Position numbers and translations under genes: made by a program
From: Gallionella sp.
GTDB taxonomy: Bacteria > Pseudomonadota > Gammaproteobacteria > Burkholderiales > Gallionellaceae
Assembly (NCBI GenBank): GCA_030652475.1
Contig: JAUSAO010000113.1
Coordinates: 1-42,168 of the forward strand
DNA: 42,168 nt
Direction: 5' to 3'
Shown here: in pieces, positions 33,337 through 42,093 of the stretch
How the letters are laid out: each line of letters opens with the position of its first letter
Numbering within the stretch: position 1 is the first letter of the stretch
Notes under the pieces: generated by a model
What the model saw: the letters and a program-made list of their open reading frames with translations, nothing else
Told to the model about the DNA's origin: nothing
Database searches by the model: none

Positions 33337-35229
33337 ATGGCTCTTCTTCAAATTTCCGAACCCGGTTTAAGCACTGCACCGCACCAGCACAGGCTGGCGG
33401 TGGGTATCGATCTGGGCACGACCAATTCGCTGGTAGCGACGGTGCGCAATGGCATCAGTGTGGTGCTTAACGATGAGCATGGTCGCGCGATGTTGCCTTC
33501 GGTGGTGCGTTATGCGCCTGATGGGCGCGCGGCGGTGGGCGAATCGGCTCAGGCAGCCCAGAGCGATGATCCGGTCAATACCATTGTTTCGGCGAAACGT
33601 TTTATGGGGCGTGGCCTGGCAGATATTGGCGACACCAGCCGCTTGCCGTATCGTTTTGTGGAAGTTCCCGCTTCCGGGGAGACCGGGCAGGGTGGCATGG
33701 TGCAACTGCGCACGGTGGCCGGTGCAAAGAGTCCGGTCGAAGTGTCCGCAGAAATTCTTAAGGTGCTGCGCGCGCGCGCTGAAGCCGCACTCGGTGGCGA
33801 ACTGGTGGGTGCGGTGATCACCGTGCCGGCCTATTTTGACGATGCACAGCGCCAGGCTACCAAGGATGCCGCAAAACTCGCCGGATTGAACGTGTTGCGT
33901 CTGCTCAATGAACCGACGGCGGCGGCGATTGCTTACGGTCTGGATAACGCTTCCGAAGGGGTGTATGCAGTTTACGACCTGGGTGGTGGCACATTCGATA
34001 TTTCCATTTTGCGCCTGTCGCGTGGCGTGTTTGAGGTGTTGTCGGCGAATGGTGACTCGGCGTTGGGCGGTGATGATTTTGACCAGCGTATTCATTGCTG
34101 GCTGCTGGAAAAAAATCAGCTTTCCGCACTCAGCCCGCAAGACACCCGTTTGCTGCTGACGCTTGCCCGTGCCGCCAAGGAGCAGCTCACCGAGCACGAG
34201 GAGGCACGCATTACGGCGGTGTTATCCAGCGGTGAGGTGATAGACAACGTGCTGACTCAGGATGAATTTGAGTCCTTGTCTAAAAATCTGATACAACGCA
34301 CCCTGCAACCTTTGCGCCGCGCGTTGCGCGATGCCAAGCTCAGCGTTGCTGATGTCAAGGGTGTAGTGATGGTTGGCGGGGCAACACGCATGCCGCAAGT
34401 GCAGCATGCGGTGGGTGAGTTTTTCGGGCAAACACCGCTGACCAATCTTGACCCCGACAAAGTCGTGGCGTTGGGGGCGGCGATACAGGCCAATTTGCTG
34501 GCGGGCAACCGCAGCAGCGATGAATGGTTGTTGCTTGATGTGATTCCGCTGTCGTTAGGGCTGGAAACCATGGGTGCTCTGGTGGAGAAAATAATCCCGC
34601 GTAACAGCACCATCCCTACGGCACGTGCACAAGAATTCACCACCTATAAAGACGGTCAGACCGCGATGAGTCTGCATGTGGTGCAGGGCGAACGGGAACT
34701 GGTGGGTGACTGCCGTTCGCTGGCAAAGTTCGAATTGCGCGGCATTCCCGCGATGGTGGCAGGAGCCGCGCGCATACGCGTTACTTTTCAGGTGGATGCG
34801 GACGGACTGTTAAACGTGGCCGCGCGCGAGATGGGCAGCGGCATCGAAGCGGCAATCGTCGTCAAGCCGTCCTACGGATTGTCCGACGCCGAAATTACCC
34901 GCATGTTGCAGGATTCTACGCAATATGCCCAGGAAGATATGCAGGCGCGTGCTTTGCGTGAACATCAGGTTGAAGCCAATCAATTGCTCGAAGCGGTTGG
35001 GCATGCGCTGGAACAGGATGGCATGTTGCTGGAGGCGGAGCAGCGTACGCGTATCGAGACGCAGATGAGAGTGTTGCGCGATACTTTGCAGCTCGCCGAT
35101 CAACGCGAACTAAAACGTGCTATTGCCGCATTGAATGAAACCACCGTCAGTTTTGCGCAGGCGCGCATGGACAAGAGCGTCTCGCAGGCGCTGGCGGGCA
35201 AGAATATTTCTGATCTGGAGGTCAAGTAA
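33337..35229 (+). CDS. hscA: Fe-S assembly chaperone HscA (Hsp70)
   Basis: A 630-residue Hsp70-class ATPase dedicated to cluster transfer from IscU. The nucleotide-binding domain is marked by [34 protein letters not shown] and [16 protein letters not shown]. The linker and substrate domain follow at about residue 390 ([15 protein letters not shown]) and bind the LPPVK motif of IscU. The ATG at 33337 gives a normal N-terminus. A start at 33316 would add seven residues encoded by the palindromic repeat. The A of the fdx ATG overlaps the stop (TAATG). Confidence 0.96.
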   Translation: MALLQISEPGLSTAPHQHRLAVGIDLGTTNSLVATVRNGISVVLNDEHGRAMLPSVVRYAPDGRAAVGESAQAAQSDDPVNTIVSAKRFMGRGLADIGDTSRLPYRFVEVPASGETGQGGMVQLRTVAGAKSPVEVSAEILKVLRARAEAALGGELVGAVITVPAYFDDAQRQATKDAAKLAGLNVLRLLNEPTAAAIAYGLDNASEGVYAVYDLGGGTFDISILRLSRGVFEVLSANGDSALGGDDFDQRIHCWLLEKNQLSALSPQDTRLLLTLARAAKEQLTEHEEARITAVLSSGEVIDNVLTQDEFESLSKNLIQRTLQPLRRALRDAKLSVADVKGVVMVGGATRMPQVQHAVGEFFGQTPLTNLDPDKVVALGAAIQANLLAGNRSSDEWLLLDVIPLSLGLETMGALVEKIIPRNSTIPTARAQEFTTYKDGQTAMSLHVVQGERELVGDCRSLAKFELRGIPAMVAGAARIRVTFQVDADGLLNVAAREMGSGIEAAIVVKPSYGLSDAEITRMLQDSTQYAQEDMQARALREHQVEANQLLEAVGHALEQDGMLLEAEQRTRIETQMRVLRDTLQLADQRELKRAIAALNETTVSFAQARMDKSVSQALAGKNISDLEVK

Positions 35230-35564
35230 TGCCGCAAATCATCGTATTACCGCATGAAGAACTGTGCCCCAAGGGCGTATTGTTCAATGCGGATGCCGGG
35301 ATTTCAATCTGTGACGCCTTGTTGCAAAATGGCGTCGAAATCGAGCATGCCTGCGAAAAATCCTGTGCCTGCACCACCTGCCATGTGATTATCCGTGAGG
35401 GCCTTAATTCGCTTGTGCCTGCGGAAGAGCTCGAAGATGATCTGCTCGATAAAGCCTGGGGGCTGGAACCGAACTCGCGCCTGTCCTGTCAGGCGCTGGT
35501 GGCGGATGCCGACCTGGTCGTAGAGATCCCGAAATACACCATCAATATGGTCAAGGAAGGCTGA
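35229..35564 (+). CDS. fdx: ISC-type [2Fe-2S] ferredoxin Fdx
   Basis: A 111-residue ferredoxin that delivers electrons during cluster assembly. The ligands C42, C48, C51 and C87 match E. coli Fdx, with the extra cysteine at 46 typical of the isc type. The start overlaps the hscA stop, and iscX follows within two bases. Confidence 0.96.
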   Translation: MPQIIVLPHEELCPKGVLFNADAGISICDALLQNGVEIEHACEKSCACTTCHVIIREGLNSLVPAEELEDDLLDKAWGLEPNSRLSCQALVADADLVVEIPKYTINMVKEG

Positions 35565-35565
35565 T

Positions 35566-35760
35566 ATGAAGTGGATAGACGTGCGCGACATCGCAATCGC
35601 ACTGAGTGAAAAGTTCCCAGATACCGACCCCCGTGCCGTGCGTTTTGTTGATCTGCATAATTGGGTCGTCGATCTCGATGGTTTCAATGACGATCACGGT
35701 CATGGCGGCGAGAAGGTGCTGGAGGCGATACAGGCGACCTGGATAGACGAGGCTGACTGA
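35566..35760 (+). CDS. iscX: IscX (YfhJ) iron-sulfur assembly accessory protein
   Basis: A 64-residue acidic protein matching IscX: MKWIDVRDIAIALSEKFPDT, then VDLHNWVVDL and the acidic end WIDEAD. In E. coli it binds IscS and iron and tunes cluster formation. It lies between fdx and dsbB with one- and two-base gaps. Confidence 0.95.
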   Translation: MKWIDVRDIAIALSEKFPDTDPRAVRFVDLHNWVVDLDGFNDDHGHGGEKVLEAIQATWIDEAD

Positions 35761-35761
35761 C

Positions 35762-36262
35762 ATGCTGAAGCGGCGTATCACCAACAATTGGTTGTATCTG
35801 GCGGGTTTTCTGTTCGCCAGTGGTCTGATGGGTTTCGGGCTGTATTTGCAGTACGTCAAACATCTGGATCCTTGCCCGCTGTGCATGGTACAGCGCGTGA
35901 TTTTCGTCGCCATACTGGCGCTGTTTCTGCTCGCCGCGACGCACGGTCCCGGGCGCATCGGACAGCGCATCTACGCTGCATTGATAGGATTGCTGTCCGT
36001 GTCCGGTGTTGCGGTCGCTGCGCGCCATATCTGGATACAAAACCTCCCCAAAGACCAGGTGCCTGCCTGCGGCCCCGGCCTCGACTACATGCTGGAAACC
36101 ATGCCGATGGCCAGGGTATTGAAAGAATTGCTGCACGGCTCCGGCGAATGTGCGGAAAAGGGCTGGAGCTTCCTCAGCTTTGGTATCCCTGAATGGTCGC
36201 TGCTGTGCTATCTGGTACTGGGTAGCTGGGCTGTGCTGATTGCGCTCAGGGGAAAATCTTAA
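35762..36262 (+). CDS. dsbB: Disulfide bond formation protein DsbB
   Basis: A 166-residue inner-membrane protein with four helices. It reoxidises DsbA and passes electrons to quinone. The first redox pair is C38-C41 (DPCPLCMVQR) and the second is C103 with C130 in the second periplasmic loop. QR after the first pair matches the quinone-binding region. The start is two bases after the iscX stop, making it the last gene of the isc transcript here, an unusual but possible thiol-redox link. Confidence 0.95.
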   Translation: MLKRRITNNWLYLAGFLFASGLMGFGLYLQYVKHLDPCPLCMVQRVIFVAILALFLLAATHGPGRIGQRIYAALIGLLSVSGVAVAARHIWIQNLPKDQVPACGPGLDYMLETMPMARVLKELLHGSGECAEKGWSFLSFGIPEWSLLCYLVLGSWAVLIALRGKS

Positions 36263-36627
36263 CCGCCTGACAGCTGTCACTCGTCAGGTGCGGGACAAAC
36301 GAGACACTCCCGTCGCTCACGACATGCAGCTATCCGGCAAGCAATTCAGTGGGTCTAATTTCTCCAGTCACTCCTATGGAGACGAATAGAACCGTGGGAA
36401 GCTGACGCTCCAGAGTGACTGCCAAATCATGGCCTGTCAAAGTGCTAAGGAAATGCTGATTTATTCACCCAAACTGTCATTGCGAGCGTAGCGTGGCAAT
36501 CTAGGCAGACTGTCGGTTGATATTTTCTGGAGCATGTTGTTCCCCTTTTAGGTTGCGAACTCAAAATCAGACCACGATTTCACCAGTACCTCAAGCCCGC
36601 TTTTTTTAGCCGCATACGCACCCGCGT
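36263..36627. other. Intergenic stretch after dsbB
   Basis: No reading frame of interest is seen. A short stem CCTGAC (36266-36271)/GTCAGG (36283-36288) right after dsbB may end the isc transcript, though no U-run follows. A REP-like repeat lies at 36474-36505. The stretch marks the change from core genes to accessory genes. Confidence 0.5.
36474..36505. repeat. REP-like GTCATTGCGAGCG repeat
   Basis: The sequence GTCATTGCGAGCGTAGCG followed by TGGCAATC is the familiar intergenic repeat found in many proteobacterial genomes. The arms ATTGCGAGCG and the later GGCAAT give a short imperfect stem. One copy is seen in this window. Confidence 0.65.
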
Positions 36628-36671
36628 TGCAAATAGTAACGCTTGACGATACTAATGCAAAGAGTTACATT
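36628..36671 (+). promoter_or_regulatory. Promoter and repeat operator of the toxin-antitoxin pair
   Basis: TTGACG (36643-36648) and TACATT (36666-36671) are 17 bases apart. Two 13-base direct repeats, TGCAAATAGTAAC (36628-36640) and TGCAAAGAGTTAC (36656-36668), flank the -35 and overlap the -10 box with a 28-base period. GTAAC and GTTAC also form an inverted pair. The downstream gene encodes an Xre-type antitoxin, so autoregulation through these repeats is likely. Confidence 0.65.
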
Positions 36672-36743
36672 TACACAGCAAAATTAATCCTGACCAAGCC
36701 ACCAAACTAACGCCGTGATGGCGCTGTGAAAGGAAACCACAAT

Positions 36744-37025
36744 ATGATCAAATCATTTGCTGACAAGGCTACGGCTGCGGTGTTTGACGGACAGTTTGCC
36801 CGCAAACTTCCGCATGAGATTCAGGCGAAAGCCCGGCGGCAACTCAAGCTCATTGATGTCACGAGCAAGGTCGAAGAATTACGAATCCCGCCCGGCAACC
36901 GTCTCGAACTGCTAAGTGGCAATCGAACAGGGCAATGGAGCATCCGTATCAACGACCAATGGCGTATCTGTTTCAGTTGGGAAGACGGGCACGCAAGAGA
37001 TGTGGAAATCGTGGATTACCACTAG
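36744..37025 (+). CDS. higB: Type II toxin, HigB/RelE-like
   Basis: A 93-residue basic protein of the RelE/ParE superfamily, HigB branch: FADKATAAVFDGQFARKL, the PPGNRLE motif and SIRINDQWRICFSW. HigB toxins are ribosome-dependent mRNA endonucleases. The ATG at 36744 has AAAGGA upstream and is preferred over a GTG at 36726. It is followed directly by the antitoxin gene, the toxin-first order typical of higBA. Confidence 0.9.
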   Translation: MIKSFADKATAAVFDGQFARKLPHEIQAKARRQLKLIDVTSKVEELRIPPGNRLELLSGNRTGQWSIRINDQWRICFSWEDGHARDVEIVDYH

Positions 37026-37385
37026 ATGGAGAATGAAATGAGTATTCAGCGCGAAGAATTGAACAACATGAAGTGGGGCAACGTCGTCACCGGCGAGCGG
37101 CTTGCGCCCGTGCATCCCGGCGAAATCCTGCTGCATGACTTCATCGAACCCATGGGGCTGACGCGCTACAAGGTCGCAAAATTTACCAGCGTCCCCCAGC
37201 GCCGCATAGATGAAATCTGCACCGGAAAACGCGCCGTTACCGCCGACACCGCCATGCGCCTTGGTCGATTGTTCGGCATGTCCGCGCAAACCTGGATGAA
37301 CCTGCAAACACAGTACGATCTGGAAATCGCCGAAAACGAACTGGGTGACAAAATCGACCAAGAGGTTATGCCGATTGCGGCGTAG
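37026..37385 (+). CDS. higA: Antitoxin, HigA/Xre-type
   Basis: A 119-residue Xre-family DNA-binding antitoxin with HPGEILLHDFIEPMGLTRYKVAK, then RRIDEICTGKRAVTADTAMRL and LGRLFGMSAQTWMNLQ, the HigA motifs. An alternative ATG at 37038 (M5), preceded by GGAG, would give 115 residues. It should neutralise HigB and bind the operator repeats upstream of higB. The gene begins directly after the toxin stop codon. Confidence 0.92.
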   Translation: MENEMSIQREELNNMKWGNVVTGERLAPVHPGEILLHDFIEPMGLTRYKVAKFTSVPQRRIDEICTGKRAVTADTAMRLGRLFGMSAQTWMNLQTQYDLEIAENELGDKIDQEVMPIAA

Positions 37386-37488
37386 CGTATCGGTGTATGC
37401 GCCGCACTAGATGTGAATCGCGACGTTTCAAAGTAAAGCCAACCTTTAGCGCTTTTCTGCAAAATTATCTTAGGGGCACACAGTCACC

Positions 37489-37947
37489 ATGCCGTCCGAA
37501 CAACAGATTGAAGTATATCGGCAACACCGTATCGCGCAGGAAAAGTACGTCTACTTTTTGCTCGCAGCTGTTGGTGCTGCAATCGCTCTTGCAGTTAATC
37601 AAACGCAGGAGGCCAAACTGGCATGCTCTCAACTTCCACTTGGCTGTGCCGTCGCGCTTTGGGCGCTCAGCTTCTTCTTTGGTTGTCGGCATCTCGCCTA
37701 CGTTGAGTCAACGCTGTTCGCCAACGCTGTACTGCTAAAGGTCGAAGCTGGAGAACACTCGCAGGTAGGCATTCACCCAGAGCACATGGCTATTGCAAGT
37801 GAAGGCATCCGTAAGGCAATCGAATCGAACTCCAACCGGGCAAGCAGATTCGCGCATTGGCAATTCAATTGTCTGTTGTTGGGCGCTATCAGTTACCTTG
37901 GGTGGCATGTCTTCGAAATGTGGCTGCGCTCTGTGCCGATCACATGA
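37489..37947 (+). CDS. Hypothetical membrane protein
   Basis: A 152-residue protein with probable helices at about residues 20-37, 50-70 and 128-145, and a soluble middle part (EAGEHSQVGIHPEHMAIASEGIRKAIESN). No family is recognised. It stands about 100 bases after the antitoxin with a weak ribosome site. It belongs to the accessory block between the toxin-antitoxin pair and the transposon, where genes of unknown function and defence-related genes mix, so a defence or membrane-stress role is possible but not supported by any motif. Confidence 0.65.
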   Translation: MPSEQQIEVYRQHRIAQEKYVYFLLAAVGAAIALAVNQTQEAKLACSQLPLGCAVALWALSFFFGCRHLAYVESTLFANAVLLKVEAGEHSQVGIHPEHMAIASEGIRKAIESNSNRASRFAHWQFNCLLLGAISYLGWHVFEMWLRSVPIT

Positions 37948-37975
37948 AAGATATCTGACTCTCTCGTGAATTCCC

Positions 37976-38005
37976 TTCGACAATATCTTTAGCAATTGCT
38001 ACAAT
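37976..38005 (+). promoter_or_regulatory. Predicted promoter upstream of the 204-residue gene
   Basis: TTCGAC (37976-37981) and TACAAT (38000-38005) have an 18-base spacer. The start would fall near 38012, about 75 bases before the ATG at 38087. Prediction from consensus only. Confidence 0.4.
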
Positions 38006-38086
38006 CGCCAGCGAACCGTGAGTAGGCCGAAAGCCTGCTTGCAGTGGAAGAAACCCACATCAACCTGACGAAATCGGAGTTGCGAA

Positions 38087-38701
38087 ATGACTACACCTAC
38101 CTATTCAACCCTATTCTCCTGCCTTTACGACGAACCAGAACCCATAGGGTATCTTGGGCGTGGCGCCCATTACTCTGTCTTTCGCAGCGTCGAATGGCTC
38201 GACGTGGTGCGAGCACCCTTGGCGGTGCCACAGGTTCACGACTTCGCCGTCATCTGGGACGAAGATCATGATACCCGCGTCATTGACGTAATTGAGAAGA
38301 TTTACATGGCGGGATTGCTATCCCCCGTCCAGTTCATTGGTGAACGCAAAGGCATCCTAAGCGTCATAGTTGCTGCGAAATTTTACTGGGCGCATAGCCA
38401 AGACACGCTCAATGCTTACATTCAAAACCTCAACAATATATCAGGCTCTTTGAACCACGGGGACAGCTGGGAAACCGAGGTCGGCATGTTTGACCGTTCT
38501 CCTGGATCGTCTCACCAGACCGACCTGCAAGGCTTGATCATGGCCGATGAGCACCGCGTGATCACGTACGTGAGAAATATCGATTCACTTTGGAATCTTG
38601 GCACTAAACCATTCACCCCTCGCCCTTACCCAGACTCCAACATCTCGCCTCCCGCCATCCCTTTCATACCGATTAAGCCGACCACAAAAAGCAGTGATTG
38701 A
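38087..38701 (+). CDS. Hypothetical protein, 204 residues
   Basis: The body looks like a mixed alpha/beta soluble domain (HDFAVIWDEDHDTRVIDVIE, FIGERKGILSVIVAAKFYW), followed by a Pro-rich hydrophilic tail from about residue 175. CGGAG precedes the ATG. No signal peptide, membrane helix or known catalytic motif is seen. It precedes the CoiA-like gene by 77 bases in the same direction and could share its transcript. Function not recognised; the accessory setting suggests an acquired gene. Confidence 0.7.
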   Translation: MTTPTYSTLFSCLYDEPEPIGYLGRGAHYSVFRSVEWLDVVRAPLAVPQVHDFAVIWDEDHDTRVIDVIEKIYMAGLLSPVQFIGERKGILSVIVAAKFYWAHSQDTLNAYIQNLNNISGSLNHGDSWETEVGMFDRSPGSSHQTDLQGLIMADEHRVITYVRNIDSLWNLGTKPFTPRPYPDSNISPPAIPFIPIKPTTKSSD

Positions 38702-38778
38702 GTCTAATTGTTGGAATGTGAGAGCCGTCCCGGCTGTCCTTGCAAACCCGTAGATGTAGAAAGGGATGGCTACTGAAA

Positions 38779-39594
38779 ATGCAATACGCCATAGTTGAAG
38801 GTCAGCGTCGGGAGGCATTCTCTGGAGGAAAAGGTGTATGCCCGACATGCGCCGCTAATACCATCGCAAAATGTGGCCCGCGAGTACTTCACCACTGGGC
38901 GCATTCTCGCATTCGCAACTGTGATCCGTGGTGGGAAAATGAAACACCGTGGCATCGTCAATGGAAAAACCTGTTTCCAGAAGACAGCAGAGAGATTAAT
39001 CATGTAGCCAGCGACGGCGAGGTGCATCGGGCTGACGTAAAGACGCCTACTGGTATCGTGTTGGAGATACAGCACTCCAGCATGACAGACGAAGAGCGCA
39101 TCTCCCGTGAGCAGTTCTATGGCAACCTCATCTGGGTTATTGACGGCAGCCGGTTTAGAGACCGGTTCGACATCTTTCACCCCCTGCCTGATCCAAGCTC
39201 CGAATTGGCGAAGGATCTCGTTTGGTATAAGGCTACACGGCAAATGCAAGGTGCAGCAAATGGACTATTCTGGAGGCGCTCAGAGAATCCAGAGAGTGCC
39301 CGCGAGTTGGTGCAGATTCACAGCATCCACGAAATTAAAAACGATGTACAACTCGCCTACCGTGGCCACCATCAGTATGACTGGATACGCCCCCACCGCA
39401 CTTGGCTGGATGCGAAATGCCCGGTATACATTGACTTTGGCAGCGATAAACTTGTACGGATGGAAATCTATGACGAATCTAACTTGCCGTGCATCCGTTT
39501 AGTTTCTAGGAAGCAGTTCGCCCACGATGTAATGACAGAAACATTAGCTTCTGCGGTTGGCACTAATTTTTATCCGATCCACACACATGGCTAA
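38779..39594 (+). CDS. Competence protein CoiA-like putative nuclease
   Basis: A 271-residue protein. The N-terminal part has a cysteine pair CPTC (21-24) and the family motif HHWAHSRIRNCDPWWENETP, then WHRQWK. A nuclease-like core follows with HRADVKTPTGIVLEIQHS, in which D86, E96 and Q98 form a D..ExQ arrangement like restriction-endonuclease folds. CoiA proteins help transformation in Gram-positive bacteria, but stand-alone members in proteobacteria are mostly uncharacterised and often lie in accessory regions. I start at the ATG at 38779; an upstream frame to 38740 is also open. Its stop codon overlaps that of the convergent AbiGi gene by two bases. Confidence 0.8.
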   Translation: MQYAIVEGQRREAFSGGKGVCPTCAANTIAKCGPRVLHHWAHSRIRNCDPWWENETPWHRQWKNLFPEDSREINHVASDGEVHRADVKTPTGIVLEIQHSSMTDEERISREQFYGNLIWVIDGSRFRDRFDIFHPLPDPSSELAKDLVWYKATRQMQGAANGLFWRRSENPESARELVQIHSIHEIKNDVQLAYRGHHQYDWIRPHRTWLDAKCPVYIDFGSDKLVRMEIYDESNLPCIRLVSRKQFAHDVMTETLASAVGTNFYPIHTHG

Positions 39595-40328
39595 AGATCA
39601 ATATTTATACTTTTTAACGAAATAATACGTGACGTTAATATCTTGCGATCACGTTCTGTGTAATGAGTTAGTTCGGCTTGGATAAAATCAATTATTTTTG
39701 GAATATCTTTGTCGAATTTGACGAAAATATACCTGATATCCTTGGCTGAAAATCGCAGTGGGCTAATAACTTTCGCCAAATCATTACAAGACGACAAGAT
39801 TACGTTTGATGAATGATCTTCCTTTGAAATCCACTGAGGCAAAACTCCCTTAACATCAGCGGTATACCTCCATTCGTTCTCTTGATAGAACTCTTTTGTA
39901 ACTGGCTTGCCATCAACTATGCAATTGCCTTCTATTCGCTTAACGTACGAAATTATTGAAACAATATCTTCCGCACTTCCCATATAGCATTCCAACGGGG
40001 GGTGTGGGATTTTATGCAACATGCGAGTTAACGCATTAGAAACATTTGTGTCTCTTGAAATATAGATTACCGGGCTAAGTTTCTTTGACATTGCCCACTG
40101 TTTAGTCAGGCCTAGTCCATAGCTGCCGTAAAATTTTACGTGAGTATCAATTCTGGTTAACGGAATGTCACAAAAGCATACCATTGGGTAGCTGATAAGC
40201 TCAGTTTCTGGGTTATACCATTTAAAATCCTCTTGGCAGTATCTCGGCCAAAAACCATTAGCCAGGATACTTTCTAAAGTCTCGACACTTTTGGTGAAAT
40301 GGAAGAGTGTGTGTGATCTTGGTTTCAT
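39591..40328 (-). CDS. AbiGi-family abortive infection protein
   Basis: A 245-residue protein matching the AbiGi family: HFTKSVETLESILANGFWPRYCQED, then YPMVCFCDIPLTRI and FYGSYGLGLTKQWA. AbiGi is the antitoxin-side gene of the lactococcal AbiG phage-resistance system. No AbiGii toxin gene is nearby, so it acts alone or with another partner. The gene is clearly richer in A+T than its neighbours and uses AAA/ATT codons, signs of recent transfer. No strong ribosome site is visible. It converges on the CoiA-like gene, with stop codons overlapping by two bases. Confidence 0.85.
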   Translation of the reverse strand: MKPRSHTLFHFTKSVETLESILANGFWPRYCQEDFKWYNPETELISYPMVCFCDIPLTRIDTHVKFYGSYGLGLTKQWAMSKKLSPVIYISRDTNVSNALTRMLHKIPHPPLECYMGSAEDIVSIISYVKRIEGNCIVDGKPVTKEFYQENEWRYTADVKGVLPQWISKEDHSSNVILSSCNDLAKVISPLRFSAKDIRYIFVKFDKDIPKIIDFIQAELTHYTERDRKILTSRIISLKSINIDL

Positions 40329-40534
40329 ATGTATTTAGTTAACACAAACATTACCTCACTTAACTCGCCAAACCCAACCGGGTAATGCTTCCAATCGCGC
40401 TTTACGCTCCGGTGATGTACTGTCTTTTGTCGTTCGTTGCCTACCTACCTGAGTACGATCACTGATCCCGATGGTCTTTTCAGCGTGGGCGGTCAAATAG
40501 CGTGATGGATGAGTGAAGATCCCCCTCAAGGAAC

Positions 40535-41164
40535 TTGAACAAACGAACCCTTTGGGGGAGTCTCTGGTTACCAAGCCAAGAGACCATCAAAGTGTGCCAC
40601 GCCCTTCTGCAAAATAAAAACTTTTTTCACATTCTGCTGCAAATCGATATTAAGCTGGCAGCAGACACACACGCATCCAAGTGTCACCATTGCGGCGGCA
40701 CACTCCATCGCGCCAACTATCCTCGCAAGCCTCGTTGCTGCCTAGATGAATTTCGCAGCCAGTTTGAGTCGCGTTTCAGTTTCTGTTGTCACCAATGCCG
40801 CAAGCGTAAAACATCAGTATCGGTTCGGTTTTTAGGTCGTCGCGTGTATCTGGGACTGGCGGTCGTGTTGATGTCGGTAGGTCGAAGTCAGTCCACCTCT
40901 GAGGTGAAGCGACTGAGCGAGACATTGAATGTTCCTGCGATCACCATTCAACGCTGGCGACAGTGGTGGGCTGAACAATTTCCAATCACACCGCTGTGGC
41001 AAGCTCACTGCGCCCGTTTCATGCCATCGGTTGATTTGCTTCAGCTCCCCGCCAGTTTGATCAAATGCTTTAGCGGCTCAGCTGAGGAACAGATGCGGCG
41101 ACTTTTGATCTTCCTTTCCCCCTTGACGATCGGACGTCCGGTCACTCTAAATGAGGGCTATTAA
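40535..41164 (+). CDS. Zinc-ribbon protein, accessory gene of the insertion element
   Basis: A 209-residue basic protein. A zinc-ribbon-like [18 protein letters not shown] is followed by a second pair CCHQCRKRK and a helix-turn-helix-like segment ([22 protein letters not shown]). Genes of this type sit directly in front of a DDE transposase gene and probably bind element ends. A TTG at 40535 gives this length; a GTG at 40589 is also possible. It is an element protein rather than a host gene. Confidence 0.65.
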   Translation: MNKRTLWGSLWLPSQETIKVCHALLQNKNFFHILLQIDIKLAADTHASKCHHCGGTLHRANYPRKPRCCLDEFRSQFESRFSFCCHQCRKRKTSVSVRFLGRRVYLGLAVVLMSVGRSQSTSEVKRLSETLNVPAITIQRWRQWWAEQFPITPLWQAHCARFMPSVDLLQLPASLIKCFSGSAEEQMRRLLIFLSPLTIGRPVTLNEGY

Positions 41165-41261
41165 TCACCCGCAGAAGTTGTAAATAGCCAAGTTATCTGA
41201 AGGTTTGTAATCTCCAATCCCATCAGCACTGCCGTCGGCAGCGCATCATTGGGAGACCTTT

Positions 41262-42011
41262 TTGAATACATCCAACACATTAACCGATCCGCTCAAACGT
41301 GACCGCATGGCGCGGCTGCGCTTCTCGATCATTGGCCCGTTACTGGCAGCTCCCCCCGAGCCGGGATCGTTACAGGCAGAACTGATACAGCTCAGCTCAA
41401 AGACTTGGCGTCATCCGCTGTCTGGGTTTGACGTTGTCTTTGGCGTGTCCACACTGGAACGCTGGTACTACGCGGCACGTCGCGCCCATGACCCGGTGGC
41501 CGCCTTAAAGGATAGGCTTCGTGGCGATGTCGGTCGCTTCCCCAGCCTGACGCCCATCGTGATCGAGACACTGACGACCCAGTATCGCGAGCATCAGGGT
41601 TGGACTGCTCAGCTCCATTTCGATAATCTGTGCGCAGCCCTGAAAGGCACGGATGCCGAGATTGCCTCCTATCCCACGATCCGGCGCTATCTCAAAGCGC
41701 AGGGCATGTTTCGTCAGGCACGACCGAAACGCGCCACCGCCGGCGCCCTGGCTGCACGCGACCGTCTGGAACGGCTAGAAGTGCGCAGTTTCGAGGTCGA
41801 TCATGTGTGCGCGCTGTGGCATCTGGATTTCCACCAAGGTTCACGCCGCGTGCTGACACGCCAAGGCGTATGGGTGACACCGATGTTGCTGGGTGTGATT
41901 GATGACCGCTCACGTCTGGTTTGCCATCTGCAATGGTATCTGGATGAAACCGCCGAGAGCCTGATTCACGGTCTGTCGCAAGCGTTCATGAAGCGCGGCT
42001 TACCCAAGTAA
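41262..42011 (+). pseudogene. Truncated DDE (rve integrase core) transposase
   Basis: The 249 remaining residues start at a TTG with GGGAG upstream. They comprise an N-terminal helix-turn-helix region (FGVSTLERWYYAARRAHDP and RRYLKAQGMF) and the first half of the RNase H-like core: WHLDFHQGS with D189 as first catalytic aspartate and LGVIDDRSRLVCHLQWYLDE. The frame ends at ...RGLPK followed by TAA inside the palindrome, before the second D and the E. Intact relatives should be roughly twice as long, so the protein cannot be active. Confidence 0.75.
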
Positions 42012-42031
42012 TCGCGAGCTCGCGATTACTT
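42006..42031. repeat. Perfect 26-bp palindrome at the transposase breakpoint
   Basis: The left arm AAGTAATCGCGAG (42006-42018) is followed directly by its exact complement (42019-42031). It supplies the premature TAA of the transposase gene. Confidence 0.9.
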
Positions 42032-42048
42032 CGGTAATCAGCAGGACA

Positions 42049-42093
42049 AAATAATGTCAAGGAAACCCGGGACGCCCAAGCGTAGCATTATTT
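42049..42093. repeat. Inverted repeat near the right edge
   Basis: AAATAATG (42049-42056) and CATTATTT (42086-42093) are perfect complements across 29 bases. The outer context (AGGACA on the left, GGACC on the right) is also partly complementary. The last 137 bases of the window hold no gene; this pair may be an element end. Confidence 0.5.

Larger units (their letters stand above)
40521..42031 (+). mobile_element. Truncated two-gene transposon, DDE integrase type
   Basis: Two same-strand genes, a zinc-ribbon protein and an integrase-type transposase, form a typical two-gene insertion sequence. A CCCCC/GGGGG hairpin at about 40521-40560 lies at the left. The right side is lost: the transposase ends at a perfect palindrome at 42006-42031 before the second catalytic aspartate. 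The 206 bases between the AbiGi start and the first ORF hold no other gene. No full terminal inverted repeats could be fixed by eye. Confidence 0.6.
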
